The notes beneath the pieces are model-generated. The model saw only the letters and a program-made list of their open reading frames with translations, was not told the DNA's origin and made no database searches. From the NCBI GenBank assembly GCA_009917545.1, contig QZDW01000018.1, forward strand, positions 21,272 to 85,271: DNA of 64,000 nt. The letters are read 5' to 3'. This DNA comes from a bacterium 1XD42-76 (lineage in GTDB: Bacteria; Bacillota; Clostridia; Lachnospirales; Lachnospiraceae). Shown here one piece after another: positions 1-9,958 of the stretch; position 1 is the first letter of the stretch, and every line of letters begins with the position of its first letter. A program made the position numbers and the translations under genes.

Positions 1-219
1 CTGCTCCTCACAGTGGAACGGATAGATTACATTCAGGGCGCTGTCAATGTAAGCTCCCTTACAGCCTTCCTTTTCATACCAGTTCTTGATAAACTCGGCC
101 CTGCGCTCTTCATGGTTTGACGGAGCCGGGACGCGGCAGAGCGTATCAAGGAGCGCAACCAGATCCTTTTGTGCGCCGTCCACATATGCCTTCAGTTCCT
201 TGGAAAGATAGTTGTTCAT
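1..219 (-). CDS. N-terminal part of an M20-like metallopeptidase (runs off the left edge)
   Basis: The first 73 residues of a minus-strand protein are visible; the rest lies beyond the window. The start ATG follows a strong AGGAGG ribosome-binding site about 5 bases upstream. The segment LVALLDTLCRVPAPSNHEE resembles the N-terminal helix and P-S-x-x-E turn of M20/M42-type zinc aminopeptidases, which hydrolyse small peptides in the cytoplasm. The metal ligands would lie outside the window, so the family call rests on the N-terminus only. No signal peptide is present. Confidence 0.55.
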   Translation of the reverse strand, partial: MNNYLSKELKAYVDGAQKDLVALLDTLCRVPAPSNHEERRAEFIKNWYEKEGCKGAYIDSALNVIYPFHCEEQ

Positions 220-371
220 GTTTCCTCCTTAAAATTATGAAATAAATATATGATATAGTCCGCGCAGTACGAAAACCTGCCGTTGGCCGCATTTTGCCGC
301 CAGGCGGCGAAAACGGATATGAAACTCACGCTGCCGGCGGTTTTACAGGACCGCGCGTCCTAGGTACCCGG

Positions 372-1844
372 TTATTTCTTTTCTTCCAGATGCGGCTCGC
401 ATGTCAGGTCAATGCCGAGCTTTTTGAAGATTTTGGTATCCACATCCGACAAAAGGACAGAAGTATGCACCGGACAGCCGCGGAGCTTGGGGAGCTGCTC
501 CAGGGCCTTCTGCGCGTTGGCGTCCGTAGCGGCACATGCAGACAGTGCAATCAGGATCTCATCCGTATGGAGCCTGGGATTCGTACTGCCCAGATAATTG
601 ACCTTAAGCTTCTGGATGGGGGCAATGGACTCCGGAGAGATCAGGTCGAGCTCGTGGTCGATACCGCCCAGCTCCTTAACGGCATTTAAAAGTACGGCGG
701 CGGAAGCGCCGAGAAGCTCTTTGGTCTTACCCGATACGATTCTGCCGTCGGGAAGTTCAAGGGCGGCCGCGGGAGCGCCCAGCTTCTCAGCCAGTGATTT
801 TGCGGCCTGCACGACGCACCGGTCGGCCGTCGAAGTTTTGGCCTGCTTTATAATGAGTTCGATCTTGTAGGATTCGTCCCTGACGTTTTCCTCCCTCACG
901 ATGCGCTCAAGCGACTGGTAATAGCGGCGGATGATCTCCTGCCTGGAAGCCTCTTTGCAGATTTCATCATCCACAATACAAAAGCCTGCCATGTTGACAC
1001 CCATATCGGTAGGTGATTTGTAGGGGCATTCTCCGTAGATGCCCTCGAAAATGGCGCTTAACACAGGGAAAATCTCGACGTCACGGTTGTAGTTGACGGT
1101 TGTCTGGTTATAGGCCTCCAGGTGGAACGGGTCGATCATATTGACATCGTTTAAATCTGCGGTGGCGGCTTCATACGCCAGATTGACCGGATGCTTTAAA
1201 GGCAGGTTCCAGATCGGGAAGGTCTCGAATTTGGCGTAACCGGCCTTGATGCCGCGCTTGTTCTCATGGTATAGCTGGGACAGACAGGTAGCCATCTTTC
1301 CGCTTCCGGGGCCGGGAGCCGTGACAATGACAAGGGGCTTTGTAGTCTCGATATAATCATTCTTTCCATAACCGTCATCGCTGAGAATCAGGGGGATATT
1401 ACTCGGATAGCCGTTGATTGTGTAGTGACGGTATACCGTTACCCCCAGCTTTTCCAGTTTGCTTTTAAATTGCAGGATGGGCGGGATCTCCGTATAGTGA
1501 GTGATGACAACACTGCTGACGGTGAGGCCGCGGTCCGTGAATACACGGATCAGGCGCAGAACGTCGGAATCGTAGGTGATACCGAGGTCATAACGGACTT
1601 TGTTCTTCGTGATGTCGGCAGCATTGATGGCGATGATGATCTCCGCCTGGTCGGCAAGCTGCATGAGCATCCTTAACTTGCTGTCGGGTTCAAAGCCCGG
1701 AAGCACCCTGGAGGCGTGGTAATCGTCATAGAGTTTGCCTCCGAATTCCAGATATAATTTATCTCCAAACTGGCTGATTCTCTCACGGATATGGTCGGAC
1801 TGCATGGAAAGATATTTGTCATTATCAAAGCCCGGTTTCATCAT
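372..1844 (-). CDS. DUF1846 family protein
   Basis: A 490-residue cytoplasmic protein of the DUF1846 family, whose function is not established. The family hallmark is the glycine-rich stretch VTAPGPGSGKMATC around residue 180, which looks like a nucleotide-binding loop; the usual family length is about 500. The open frame extends to a GTG at 1871, but GAGGAGG at 1857-1862 fits a start at the ATG-ATG pair (1844/1841), giving MMKPGFDNDKYL, which matches how family members usually begin. It is transcribed away from the 2.07-kb gene, so the 1845-2065 gap should hold both promoters. Confidence 0.85.
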   Translation of the reverse strand: MMKPGFDNDKYLSMQSDHIRERISQFGDKLYLEFGGKLYDDYHASRVLPGFEPDSKLRMLMQLADQAEIIIAINAADITKNKVRYDLGITYDSDVLRLIRVFTDRGLTVSSVVITHYTEIPPILQFKSKLEKLGVTVYRHYTINGYPSNIPLILSDDGYGKNDYIETTKPLVIVTAPGPGSGKMATCLSQLYHENKRGIKAGYAKFETFPIWNLPLKHPVNLAYEAATADLNDVNMIDPFHLEAYNQTTVNYNRDVEIFPVLSAIFEGIYGECPYKSPTDMGVNMAGFCIVDDEICKEASRQEIIRRYYQSLERIVREENVRDESYKIELIIKQAKTSTADRCVVQAAKSLAEKLGAPAAALELPDGRIVSGKTKELLGASAAVLLNAVKELGGIDHELDLISPESIAPIQKLKVNYLGSTNPRLHTDEILIALSACAATDANAQKALEQLPKLRGCPVHTSVLLSDVDTKIFKKLGIDLTCEPHLEEKK

Positions 1845-2065
1845 TTTCTTGTATTCCTCCTCGTTCCACACAAAAAATCTTTCTTATCTATTACATTATC
1901 TTACAAAAATTGTCATTTGAACAGTAGTTTTTGAAAATTTTTCTTCCCTAAATGGTAATACTTATGTTAAAATACCTAAATAGGAACTCCCTATGCGCCC
2001 ATGATGCGGCGCACACCATGAGGGAACGCCTTTATGGTAGTATTCACGGAAGAGGAACGGATAAA

Positions 2066-3316
2066 ATGAAAAGGTGGTTATTTGCGCTTTCTCTTGCCGG
2101 CCTTGTAGCTTTGTTTGGCTGCAGCCGGTATACGCCGAAAGAGACTCAGGCAGTCAAAGGACCTGCGCCTGAGGAAAGTACGGAAAGAGAAACGAGCGGA
2201 ATTAAAGTCATCGAGGGAGCAGGACCGAACGGAGACAAGACGATATCTATCCGCATCGTGGACGAGGACGATCCGGCTTTGCCGGGACGTACGCCGGTCA
2301 AGGTGAGGGGAATCTATATCTCCGGCCTGATGGCAGGCAATACGGACGAGCTCTACCGGATCCTTGACAGTGCCGCCGGTACGCAGATCAATACGGTGGT
2401 GATCGATTTAAAGGACGATGAAGGACGGATGACCTGCCAGATGGATACGCCTCTGGTGACGGAGATTGGCGCATGTCGTCCCTATATCAAGGATATAGAG
2501 GGTCTCATTTCTTCTCTGAAGGAAAGAGGGCTTTATGTCATTGCGCGTATTGTAGCCTTTCGCGATCCATATCTGGCAGAGAAGAAGCCGGAATGGGCAC
2601 TTACAATGGAGGACGGAACACTTTACCGCGACCGACAGGGTATGACCTGGGCCAATCCTTACAAAAAAGAGGTCTGGGATTATCTGGCAGAGATCGGGGC
2701 CGGGGCTTCCAAACTTGGTTTTGACGAGGTTCAGTTCGATTATATCCGCTTTCCTACAGACGGAAATATAAAATCCGTCGTTTTCTGCGAGGACAGCACG
2801 GACTGCCGCAAAAAGACGGACGTGATTACGGAGTTTGTCCAATACGAATATGAAAGTCTGGCTCCCCTGGGCCTCTTTGTATCCGCTGACGTGTTCGGGA
2901 CGATCATTGGCAGCGGCATTGATGCAGAGGCGGTGGGCCAGATCTATACGGAGATGGCAAAACATCTCGACTATATCTGCCCAATGATCTACCCCTCGCA
3001 TTACGGCGACGGGAATTTCGGTATTGAGCATCCGGATATGGAGCCGTACCGCACAATCCTGGCTGCTCTTGAACAGTCGCGGGAGGTGCTTAAGGAGGCG
3101 CAGAAGGCGGACCGTGAGGCGCATCAGGCCATTGTTCGGCCGTGGCTTCAGGATTTTACAGCCTCTTATCTTACCCATTATATTCCTTATGGCAATGACG
3201 AGGTGGCGGCCCAGATTCGGGCTGTAACAGATGCGGGCTACGATGAATGGATGCTGTGGAGTGCGGCGAACCGTTATCATTTCGGCGGCGTGCCGGCAAA
3301 GGAAGCGGAGGAATAG
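2066..3316 (+). CDS. Lipoprotein with a putative glycoside hydrolase (DUF4015) domain
   Basis: A 416-residue exported lipoprotein. The N-terminus MKRWLFALSLAGLVALFGCS is a lipobox signal peptide ending at Cys20. The remainder matches DUF4015, a TIM-barrel family related to glycoside hydrolases: it reads GLYVIARIVAFRDP, then a DEVQFDYIRFP motif whose acidic residues are candidates for the active site. The substrate is unknown; the family is assumed to act on cell-surface or extracellular glycans. The start was set at 2066 because the signal peptide begins there and AGAGGAACGG precedes it; the open frame extends further upstream. It is the first gene of the run leading to uvrC and hprK, ending 5 bases before the next start. 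Confidence 0.8.
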   Translation: MKRWLFALSLAGLVALFGCSRYTPKETQAVKGPAPEESTERETSGIKVIEGAGPNGDKTISIRIVDEDDPALPGRTPVKVRGIYISGLMAGNTDELYRILDSAAGTQINTVVIDLKDDEGRMTCQMDTPLVTEIGACRPYIKDIEGLISSLKERGLYVIARIVAFRDPYLAEKKPEWALTMEDGTLYRDRQGMTWANPYKKEVWDYLAEIGAGASKLGFDEVQFDYIRFPTDGNIKSVVFCEDSTDCRKKTDVITEFVQYEYESLAPLGLFVSADVFGTIIGSGIDAEAVGQIYTEMAKHLDYICPMIYPSHYGDGNFGIEHPDMEPYRTILAALEQSREVLKEAQKADREAHQAIVRPWLQDFTASYLTHYIPYGNDEVAAQIRAVTDAGYDEWMLWSAANRYHFGGVPAKEAEE

Positions 3317-3321
3317 ACAGG

Positions 3322-3879
3322 ATGAGCCAGACAGGAAAACTTCCCCGGCCCGGGGAATTTTACAGATATCAAGGGAACAGGCTGTGCCAGGTGGCAGCTG
3401 TGGCCGAATATGCAGGGAACGGGGAACCGCTTGTGGTCTGCCAGGAGCTTTTCGGTGCTTACCGGGTCGTAGTGTGGCCTCTGGAAGCGTTTATGCAGAA
3501 AGCTGAGGACGGGGAATGCCGGGATTCAGGGCATAAAGACTGCTTTCAAAAGGTCAGCCTGACAGCAGACAAAGGCGCATACGGGGAACCCCCGGCCGCT
3601 TTGGAGACCGCGGACGAAGGAGTGGAGAATCCGGGGGAGGCAGAGCCGGCGCTGAATCCTGATCTTCTGGCGTTTTTCGAGGCAATGGACGAGAAAGACT
3701 ATGACGCGATGTCAGCGGCACTCGATAAATTGTCAAAGAAGATTACAGATAAGGAGATCGAGGATATCTGCATGGTGATGGATTTAAAGCGCACAAACGG
3801 TGATTCCTTAAGCCAGATCGCCGCTATCCGCAAGCAGATCCTGATGTTAAAAAAATTTGACGGAGTACGATTGCGTTGA
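3322..3879 (+). CDS. DUF1653 domain protein
   Basis: A 185-residue protein with an N-terminal DUF1653 domain (residues about 5-55, beginning [17 protein letters not shown]), a small beta-rich fold found in many Clostridia. An acidic linker follows, then a helical C-terminal part (about residues 115-180). Its biochemical role is unknown. The start ATG at 3322 follows AGGAGG at the end of the preceding gene. Its TGA stop overlaps the TTG start of uvrC, so translation of the two is probably coupled. An upstream extension of the frame overlaps the previous gene and is not likely used. Confidence 0.75.
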   Translation: MSQTGKLPRPGEFYRYQGNRLCQVAAVAEYAGNGEPLVVCQELFGAYRVVVWPLEAFMQKAEDGECRDSGHKDCFQKVSLTADKGAYGEPPAALETADEGVENPGEAEPALNPDLLAFFEAMDEKDYDAMSAALDKLSKKITDKEIEDICMVMDLKRTNGDSLSQIAAIRKQILMLKKFDGVRLR

Positions 3880-5864
3880 CAGAAAAGGAAACGATTTTCG
3901 ATATAGAAGAGGAACTGAAGAAACTCCCAGCATCGCCGGGAGTTTATATCATGCACGACGCGCGTGATGAGATCATCTATGTGGGAAAGGCCAAGATCTT
4001 AAAGAACCGGGTGCGCCAGTATTTTCAGAGCAGCAGGGGAAAAACGGCCAAGATCGAGAAAATGGTCTCCCGCATCGTCCGTTTTGAATATATCATTACG
4101 GATTCTGAATTAGAGGCGTTAGTGCTGGAGTGCAACCTCATAAAGGAGCACCGCCCGCGCTATAATACAATGCTGAAGGACGACAAGACCTATCCCTACA
4201 TCAAGGTGACGCTCGATGAGGATTTTCCGCGGGTATTGTTTTCCAGGACGATGAAAAAGGATCGCTGTAAATATTTCGGGCCCTACACGAGCGCAGGGGC
4301 TGTAAAGGATACGATTGACCTTATCCATAAGCTCTGGAAGATCCGTACGTGCAGCCGCAGCCTCCCGAAGGACATTGGTAAGGAGCGTCCGTGTTTAAAT
4401 TATCATATTAAGCAGTGCCAGGCGCCCTGTCAGGGCTACATAAGCCAGGAAGAATACGGGAAATCGGTGGCACAGGCGCTTGAGTTTTTAAACGGACGTT
4501 ATACCTCCATTCTGACCATGCTCGAGGAGAAGATGACAGCAGCTGCGGACAGCATGGATTTTGAAAAAGCCATCGAATACCGGGAGCTCTTATCCAGTGT
4601 AAAGCAGGTGGCGCAGAAGCAGAAGATCACCAGCCAGAGCCAGGAGGACAGAGACATCATCGCGATGGCGGCCGATACGGAGGACGCGGTCGTGCAGGTG
4701 TTTTTTGTGCGCGACGGGAAGTTAATCGGCCGTGAGCATTTTCATGTGGAGATTGCTACGGCAGGGGATGACAGCCAGATTATCGGCAGCTTCATCAAAC
4801 AGTTCTACGCGGGGACCCCATTTATCCCCAGAGAGGTATGGGTACAGCAGGAATTCGAGGAGATGCCGCTCGTCGCCGAATGGCTCGGTAAGCGCCGCGG
4901 ACAGAATGTGAAGTTTGTAGTACCTAAGAAAGGGCAGAAGGAGCGGCTCGTGGAGCTGGCGGCCAAGAATGCCCTTCTGGTGCTCTCACAGGATAAAGAG
5001 AAGATAAAGCGCGAGGAACTCCGGACGATCGGTGCGATGAACCAGATCGGGGCTGCCCTGGGACTCGGCCATCTGAAGCGAATCGAAGCCTTTGATATCT
5101 CCAACATCAGCGGCTTTGAGTCTGTGGGTTCAATGGTAGTGTATGAGGACGGCCGTCCCAAACGCAATGATTACAGGAAATTCCGCATCCGTACCGTACA
5201 GGGGCCGAATGATTACGCCTCCATGCGTGAAGTGCTGACGAGGCGTTTTGAGCACGGTCTTAAGGAGCGGCTTGAGCAGGCAAATATCCCGGGCGGAGAG
5301 AGTGGCGGGGATGCAGAGCGATTCGGGAGCTTTACAAGATTTCCGGATCTTTTGATGATGGACGGCGGCCGGGGCCAGGTCAATGTGGCCCTGGAGGTGC
5401 TCACAGAGCTCGGCCTTTCGATTCCGGTCTGTGGTATGGTAAAGGATGATAACCACAGGACGCGGGGGCTCTATTATCAGAATCAGGAGCTGCCCATCGA
5501 CCGTTTCAGCGAGGGCTTTAAGCTGATTACGAGGATACAGGATGAAGCGCACCGGTTTGCGATCGAATATCACCGGAGCCTCAGAAGCAAAACACAGGTG
5601 CACTCGGTACTGGATGAGATTGAGGGCATTGGCCCTGCGAGAAGAAAGGCTCTGATGCAGAACTTCAAATCCCTGGAGGCTGTGCGGGATGCCTCTCTGG
5701 AGGAGCTTGCAAAGGCGCGGGGTATGAACCGGAGGGCGGCGGAGAGTGTATATGCATTTTTCCATTCCAAAGAAACGCCTCAGCCTGCCGGAGAAACCGG
5801 GGAAACCAGGAATGAAAACGTAAAGGGGGAAATATCATGTATGGAGTTACCATCACAGAACTGA
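3876..5864 (+). CDS. uvrC: Excinuclease ABC subunit C
   Basis: UvrC makes the 3' and 5' incisions around DNA lesions in nucleotide excision repair, acting with UvrA and UvrB. The domains are in the expected order: GIY-YIG nuclease ([20 protein letters not shown] near residue 20), a UVR motif for UvrB contact ([13 protein letters not shown] near 225), the RNase-H-like endonuclease domain ([21 protein letters not shown] near 410), and C-terminal helix-hairpin-helix repeats ([16 protein letters not shown] near 580). At 662 residues it is longer than usual (about 600) because of a tail of about 30 residues after the HhH region. The start is a TTG overlapping the previous stop. The 3' end overlaps hprK by 28 bases. 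Confidence 0.95.
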   Translation: MTEKETIFDIEEELKKLPASPGVYIMHDARDEIIYVGKAKILKNRVRQYFQSSRGKTAKIEKMVSRIVRFEYIITDSELEALVLECNLIKEHRPRYNTMLKDDKTYPYIKVTLDEDFPRVLFSRTMKKDRCKYFGPYTSAGAVKDTIDLIHKLWKIRTCSRSLPKDIGKERPCLNYHIKQCQAPCQGYISQEEYGKSVAQALEFLNGRYTSILTMLEEKMTAAADSMDFEKAIEYRELLSSVKQVAQKQKITSQSQEDRDIIAMAADTEDAVVQVFFVRDGKLIGREHFHVEIATAGDDSQIIGSFIKQFYAGTPFIPREVWVQQEFEEMPLVAEWLGKRRGQNVKFVVPKKGQKERLVELAAKNALLVLSQDKEKIKREELRTIGAMNQIGAALGLGHLKRIEAFDISNISGFESVGSMVVYEDGRPKRNDYRKFRIRTVQGPNDYASMREVLTRRFEHGLKERLEQANIPGGESGGDAERFGSFTRFPDLLMMDGGRGQVNVALEVLTELGLSIPVCGMVKDDNHRTRGLYYQNQELPIDRFSEGFKLITRIQDEAHRFAIEYHRSLRSKTQVHSVLDEIEGIGPARRKALMQNFKSLEAVRDASLEELAKARGMNRRAAESVYAFFHSKETPQPAGETGETRNENVKGEISCMELPSQN

Positions 5865-6766
5865 TTGATAAGATGGATTTTAAGAATCTGACGCCGGAGC
5901 TGGACACAGACAAGATCGTGGTGTCCCATCCCGACGTAAACCGCCCGGCACTGCAGCTCACAGGCTTTTACGACCATTTTGACAATGAGCGTGTGCAGTT
6001 TCTGGGCAATGTGGAGCTGGCATACTTATCAAGCCTTGCCAGGGAGCGCAGGATTGCCATGTATGACAAGCTGATTTCCAGCAAGATCCCCTGTATCGTT
6101 TTCTGCCGGAATCTGCTTCCGGAGACCGAGGTCCTCGAATTCTGCGGGCATTACGGTGTCCCCTGCCTGCTGTCACAGAAAACGACTTCGGACTGCATTG
6201 CGGAGTGTATCCGCTGGCTGAAAGCCAAGCTGGCTCCGTGTATCAGCGTCCACGGTGTTCTGGTGGATGTATTCGGCGAGGGCGTGCTGATTATGGGCGA
6301 GAGCGGCATCGGCAAGAGCGAGGCGGCGCTGGAGCTCATCAAGCGGGGCCATCGTCTGGTGAGCGACGATGTGGTGGAGATCCGCAAGGTGAGCGACGCC
6401 ACGCTGGTAGGTTCCGCACCGGATATCACACGGTATTTTATCGAGCTGCGCGGGATCGGCATCGTGGATGTCAAGACGCTGTTCGGCGTTGAGAGCGTCA
6501 AAGATACGCAGTCGATTGATATCGTGATTAAGCTGGAGGAGTGGGATAAGGAACGGGAGTACGACCGGCTGGGACTTGAGGACCGTTATACGGATTTTCT
6601 GGGCAATAAGGTCGTATGCCACAACATTCCCATCCGGCCGGGCAGAAACCTGGCGATCATCGTCGAGTCGGCGGCTGTGAATTACCGTCAGAAAAAGATG
6701 GGCTACAATGCGGCCAGAGAGCTTTACAATCGGGTGCAGGACAATATTTCCAGAAAAGTGGATTAG
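5837..6766 (+). CDS. hprK: HPr kinase/phosphorylase
   Basis: A bifunctional cytoplasmic enzyme that phosphorylates or dephosphorylates Ser46 of HPr and Crh in response to glycolytic metabolites, the central switch of carbon catabolite repression in Firmicutes. It has 309 residues, the family's usual size. The Walker A motif GESGIGKS (154-161) and the downstream [11 protein letters not shown] signature are intact. RBS GGGGGAA precedes ATG 5837. It lies inside the uvrC end and in the same operon as a Crh-like HPr with the target Ser46, so kinase and a substrate are co-transcribed. Confidence 0.95.
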   Translation: MYGVTITELIDKMDFKNLTPELDTDKIVVSHPDVNRPALQLTGFYDHFDNERVQFLGNVELAYLSSLARERRIAMYDKLISSKIPCIVFCRNLLPETEVLEFCGHYGVPCLLSQKTTSDCIAECIRWLKAKLAPCISVHGVLVDVFGEGVLIMGESGIGKSEAALELIKRGHRLVSDDVVEIRKVSDATLVGSAPDITRYFIELRGIGIVDVKTLFGVESVKDTQSIDIVIKLEEWDKEREYDRLGLEDRYTDFLGNKVVCHNIPIRPGRNLAIIVESAAVNYRQKKMGYNAARELYNRVQDNISRKVD

Positions 6767-6783
6767 CGGGAGCTGGTGTGAGT

Positions 6784-7677
6784 ATGATTGTAAGAGAGAA
6801 AGAGCCGATGCGGCTGCATACTTCTTTCCGGGCCGGGGGGGAGGCTGACTGGTATGTGAAGCCGGAGTCTCCCGAAGAGCTTTTGCGCGTAACGAAGGAA
6901 TGTAAGAAGGCGGGCGTGCCGTGGTACGTAGTGGGAAACGGCAGCAATCTTCTGGTGAGTGATACAGGATACCAAGGCGTAATCATCTCGATGGAGGGGT
7001 TTGATGAGCTCAACACCGAGGGCAGCATACTTACGGCAGGGAGCGGCGTACCGCTCTTTCGGGCAGCAAACACAGCCTGCCGGGAAGGACTCTCGGGGCT
7101 TGAATTTGCGGCCGGGATCCCTGGCAGCGTGGGCGGAGCCGCCGCTATGAATGCGGGCGCCTATGGGTCGGAGATGAAGGACGTCATCCATTCCCTTACC
7201 GTACTGACCGCAGATGGCGGGGTCAGGACGCTTATGAGAGAGGAGCTGTCCTTTGGCTACCGGGAGAGCAGTATTGCCAGAGAAGGCATGCTGGTCCTGA
7301 TGGCAGAATTTGCGCTTTCCCCCGGGGACACAGGCGAGGTTAGGGAACAAATGGAGGAACTCTCCAGAAAGCGCAGGGAGAAACAGCCGCTCGAATACCC
7401 GAGCGCAGGCAGTACCTTCAAGCGGCCTGCGGGTTCCTTTGCCGGGAAACTCATTGAGGAAGCAGGTCTTAAGGGCCTGAGGAGCGGCGGGGCGATGGTT
7501 TCCGAGAAACACGCGGGCTTTGTGATTAATTATGAAAATGCGAGCGCTTCGGATATTTACAGGCTGTGTAGGGAAGTACAGAAACGGGTAAAGGAGCACG
7601 CCGGGGTTGAGCTTGAACTGGAAGTCAGGCTTTTAGGGGATTTCTCCGGCGCAGACCGCAAGGAGGAGGAAGGGTAA
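6784..7677 (+). CDS. murB: UDP-N-acetylenolpyruvoylglucosamine reductase
   Basis: MurB is the FAD-dependent enzyme that reduces UDP-GlcNAc-enolpyruvate to UDP-MurNAc in peptidoglycan synthesis. Visible motifs are the FAD-binding GNGSNLLVSD near residue 50, AGIPGSVGGAAAMNAGAYG near 110, GYRESS near 160, and the type-II-like SAGSTFKRP with the catalytic serine near 210. At 297 residues it is standard length. ATG 6784 lies 17 bases after hprK. The TAA stop is immediately followed by the GTG start of rapZ. Confidence 0.95.
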   Translation: MIVREKEPMRLHTSFRAGGEADWYVKPESPEELLRVTKECKKAGVPWYVVGNGSNLLVSDTGYQGVIISMEGFDELNTEGSILTAGSGVPLFRAANTACREGLSGLEFAAGIPGSVGGAAAMNAGAYGSEMKDVIHSLTVLTADGGVRTLMREELSFGYRESSIAREGMLVLMAEFALSPGDTGEVREQMEELSRKRREKQPLEYPSAGSTFKRPAGSFAGKLIEEAGLKGLRSGGAMVSEKHAGFVINYENASASDIYRLCREVQKRVKEHAGVELELEVRLLGDFSGADRKEEEG

Positions 7678-8547
7678 GTGCGTTTTGTCATTGTTACGGG
7701 AATGTCCGGGGCGGGAAAGACGACAGCCCTCAAGATGCTTGAGGATATCGGCTTCTACTGTGTGGATAATCTGCCGGTGCTCCTGATTGAGACATTGACC
7801 AGGCTGGCAGCAGACGGCCAGGAAAAGACACGGGATATCGCGCTTGGCATCGACAGCCGCAATGGGGAGGAATTATCTCTCCTGAAAGATACGATGCAGA
7901 AATGGCGGGAATGCGGGATCTTATTTTCCATCCTCTTTCTGGACGCCTCGGACGAGGTGTTAATTAAGCGATATAAGGAGACGCGCAGGAGCCACCCGCT
8001 GTCACGTACAGGCCGCATTGAGCGGGGGATCCATCTGGAGCGCGAAAAGCTGGCATTTTTGAAGGCAGAGGCCGATTATCTTTTCGATACGAGCAGTCTC
8101 CTTACCAGAGAGCTGAGGGAAGAGCTGCAAAACCTGTTCTGCGGGGACCGAAAGGTGAAAAACCTCTACGTCACAGTATTAAGTTTTGGGTTTAAATACG
8201 GGATTCCCCAGGACGCGGATCTGGTGTTTGACGTCCGTTTCCTGCCCAATCCCTATTATATAGAAGAATTGCGCCGGCATACAGGCAAGGAAAAGGCGGT
8301 GCGCGATTATGTGATGGAGGGAGGAATCGGGGCAGAGTTCCTCGACCGTCTTACAGGGCTTCTGGAATTCCTGCTTCCCAAATATGAGCGGGAGGGCAAA
8401 CAGCAGCTTGTGATTGCCATTGGCTGTACAGGCGGCAGGCACCGCTCGGTTGCCATTGCCTGTGATATCTTTTCGCGCCTGCTAAGGCGGGGAACGTATA
8501 CGGTACGGTTAGAGCATCGGGACGCCGAACGGGACGGAGGGAGATAA
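7678..8547 (+). CDS. rapZ: RapZ/YvcJ family nucleotide-binding protein
   Basis: A P-loop ATP/GTPase of the RapZ (YvcJ) family, known as an RNase adapter for the GlmZ small RNA in enterobacteria; in Firmicutes its role is less clear. It has 289 residues. Walker A is GMSGAGKTT at residues 8-16, and the C-terminal domain carries the conserved IAIGCTGGRHRSVAIA stretch. The start is GTG 7678 directly after the murB stop, with AAGGAGGAGGAAGG as ribosome-binding site. It is followed one base later by whiA, the same neighbourhood as Bacillus yvcJ-yvcK-yvcL-crh, except that no yvcK-like gene is present. Confidence 0.93.
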   Translation: MRFVIVTGMSGAGKTTALKMLEDIGFYCVDNLPVLLIETLTRLAADGQEKTRDIALGIDSRNGEELSLLKDTMQKWRECGILFSILFLDASDEVLIKRYKETRRSHPLSRTGRIERGIHLEREKLAFLKAEADYLFDTSSLLTRELREELQNLFCGDRKVKNLYVTVLSFGFKYGIPQDADLVFDVRFLPNPYYIEELRRHTGKEKAVRDYVMEGGIGAEFLDRLTGLLEFLLPKYEREGKQQLVIAIGCTGGRHRSVAIACDIFSRLLRRGTYTVRLEHRDAERDGGR

Positions 8548-8548
8548 C

Positions 8549-9511
8549 ATGTCATTTTCTTCCAGAATCAAGGACGAGCTGTCGAGGCAGCTGAGCCCGG
8601 CCAGACACTGCCAGATTGCGGAGCTGGCCGCGATCTTAAGCCTGTGCGGAAGGGTTCAGATATCGGGTGATAACCGCTACAGCATAAAAATTCATACGGA
8701 AAATGTAACTGTGGCAAGAAAGTGCTTTACATTATTGAAAAAAACATTTAATATAAGTACGGACATATCGATCCGGAGAAATACGCATCTGAAAAAGAAC
8801 AGAGTCTACGCTGTCTGCATCAAAAAGCACGAGGATGCGTTTCGGGTCCTCAAGGCTGCAAAGCTGCTTTCTGAGGACGGGGAGATCCGGGAGAACCTTT
8901 CTGTCGTGGGAAATGTGGTGGTACAGAACCCGTGCTGCCGCAGGGCTTTTTTGCGTGGAGCCTTTCTTGCATCCGGTTCTCTCAGCGATCCCGAGAAATT
9001 TTACCATTTCGAGGTCGTATGCGCGACTGAGGCCAAAGCAAGGCAGATTCAGTCTATTATGGCTTCCTTCAGGACAGAGGCAAAAATTGTCATCAGGAAA
9101 CGCCACTTTGTGGTATATATTAAAGAAGGGGATCAGATCGTCAATATCCTGAATGTGATGGAGGCTCCGCTTTCACTGATGGAATTTGAAAATATCCGCA
9201 TTTTAAAAGAGATGCGCGGAAATGTCAACCGTCAGGTCAACTGCGAGACTGCCAATATCAATAAGACGGTATCGGCTGCCGTGAAGCAGATCGACGATAT
9301 CATACTGATTCGGGATACTATCGGATTCGAGGAGCTTCCCGCGCCCTTATGCGAGATCGCAAGGCTCAGGTTGGAAAAGCCGGAGGCGACGCTTAAGGAG
9401 CTCGGCGAAGAACTTAAGCCGCCCGTGGGCAAGTCGGGAGTCAATCACCGTTTAAGAAAGCTCAGTGATCTGGCAAAACGTCTGCGGACGCAGGAAACGG
9501 GCGGCTTATAG
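8549..9511 (+). CDS. whiA: WhiA family DNA-binding protein
   Basis: WhiA combines a degenerate LAGLIDADG homing-endonuclease fold with a C-terminal helix-turn-helix. It is a sporulation regulator in Streptomyces and affects cell division and chromosome segregation in Bacillus. It has 320 residues, with an N-terminal LAGLIDADG-like region (MSFSSRIKDELSRQ onwards) and a C-terminal HTH ending ATLKELGEELKPPVGKSG and NHRLRKLSDLA. ATG 8549 is one base after the rapZ stop, so the two are translationally coupled. Confidence 0.94.
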   Translation: MSFSSRIKDELSRQLSPARHCQIAELAAILSLCGRVQISGDNRYSIKIHTENVTVARKCFTLLKKTFNISTDISIRRNTHLKKNRVYAVCIKKHEDAFRVLKAAKLLSEDGEIRENLSVVGNVVVQNPCCRRAFLRGAFLASGSLSDPEKFYHFEVVCATEAKARQIQSIMASFRTEAKIVIRKRHFVVYIKEGDQIVNILNVMEAPLSLMEFENIRILKEMRGNVNRQVNCETANINKTVSAAVKQIDDIILIRDTIGFEELPAPLCEIARLRLEKPEATLKELGEELKPPVGKSGVNHRLRKLSDLAKRLRTQETGGL

Positions 9512-9557
9512 CTTTATCACGCAAGAGAGTGACTTATGCGCAATGAGGAGGATTTTT

Positions 9558-9812
9558 ATGACAAAGCGTACGGTAACGATTGAGCTGGATTCGGGTCTTG
9601 AGGCGCGTCCGATCGCCATGCTGGTGCAGCTTGCCAGCAGCTTCGAGAGCCAGATCTATGTACACAGTGACAGCAGGAAGGTAAATGCCAAGAGCATTAT
9701 GGGGATGATGACGTTGGAGCTCCCGGCAGGCGAACGCGTGATCGTATCAGCCGACGGTTCCGACGAAGAAAAAGCGATAGATGACATTGAAAAGTATCTT
9801 AGCAACAAATAG
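9558..9812 (+). CDS. crh: Crh-like HPr protein lacking the His15 phosphorylation site
   Basis: An 84-residue HPr-fold protein. Ser46, the HprK target, is present in KVNAKSIMG. Position 15, the histidine phosphorylated by enzyme I in true HPr, is glutamate: SGLEARPIAMLVQ. Bacillus Crh has glutamine there and serves only in catabolite repression, not sugar transport. The position after whiA matches Bacillus crh synteny, supporting a Crh-like role: P-Ser form as corepressor of CcpA. That function is inferred. The start is ATG 9558 with GAGGAGG upstream, and a terminator follows at 9858. A true HPr would have to be encoded elsewhere. Confidence 0.85.
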   Translation: MTKRTVTIELDSGLEARPIAMLVQLASSFESQIYVHSDSRKVNAKSIMGMMTLELPAGERVIVSADGSDEEKAIDDIEKYLSNK

Positions 9813-9857
9813 CCAGAGAAGCTCCGAGCAATCCGGAGAGATTTCCGGCAGACAAGG

Positions 9858-9884
9858 GAATCCTGCATGGCAGGATTCTTTTTT
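9858..9884 (+). terminator. Rho-independent terminator after the Crh-like gene
   Basis: GAATCCTGC and GCAGGATTC form a perfect 9-bp stem around ATG, followed by six T. It closes the operon that runs from the lipoprotein or uvrC through the Crh-like gene. Confidence 0.9.
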
Positions 9885-9958
9885 CAATACATGAGAAATA
9901 AAAATACCGGACCCTGTAGATGACAGGGGAACCGGCAGACAGGGGGAGGGGAAAGAGG

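Noticed and set aside
289..312. TTTTGCCGCC/GGCGGCGAAAA palindrome as a terminator of the DUF1846 gene
   Set aside because: The stem is short and neither strand has a T-run after the stem in the right direction; left unassigned.
2408..3280. Long minus-strand open frame inside the lipoprotein gene
   Set aside because: Antisense shadow of a well-supported gene; no RBS or recognisable domain. The same holds for the long frames opposite uvrC (5130-5765), hprK, dnaE, oppA and MATE (27161-28168).
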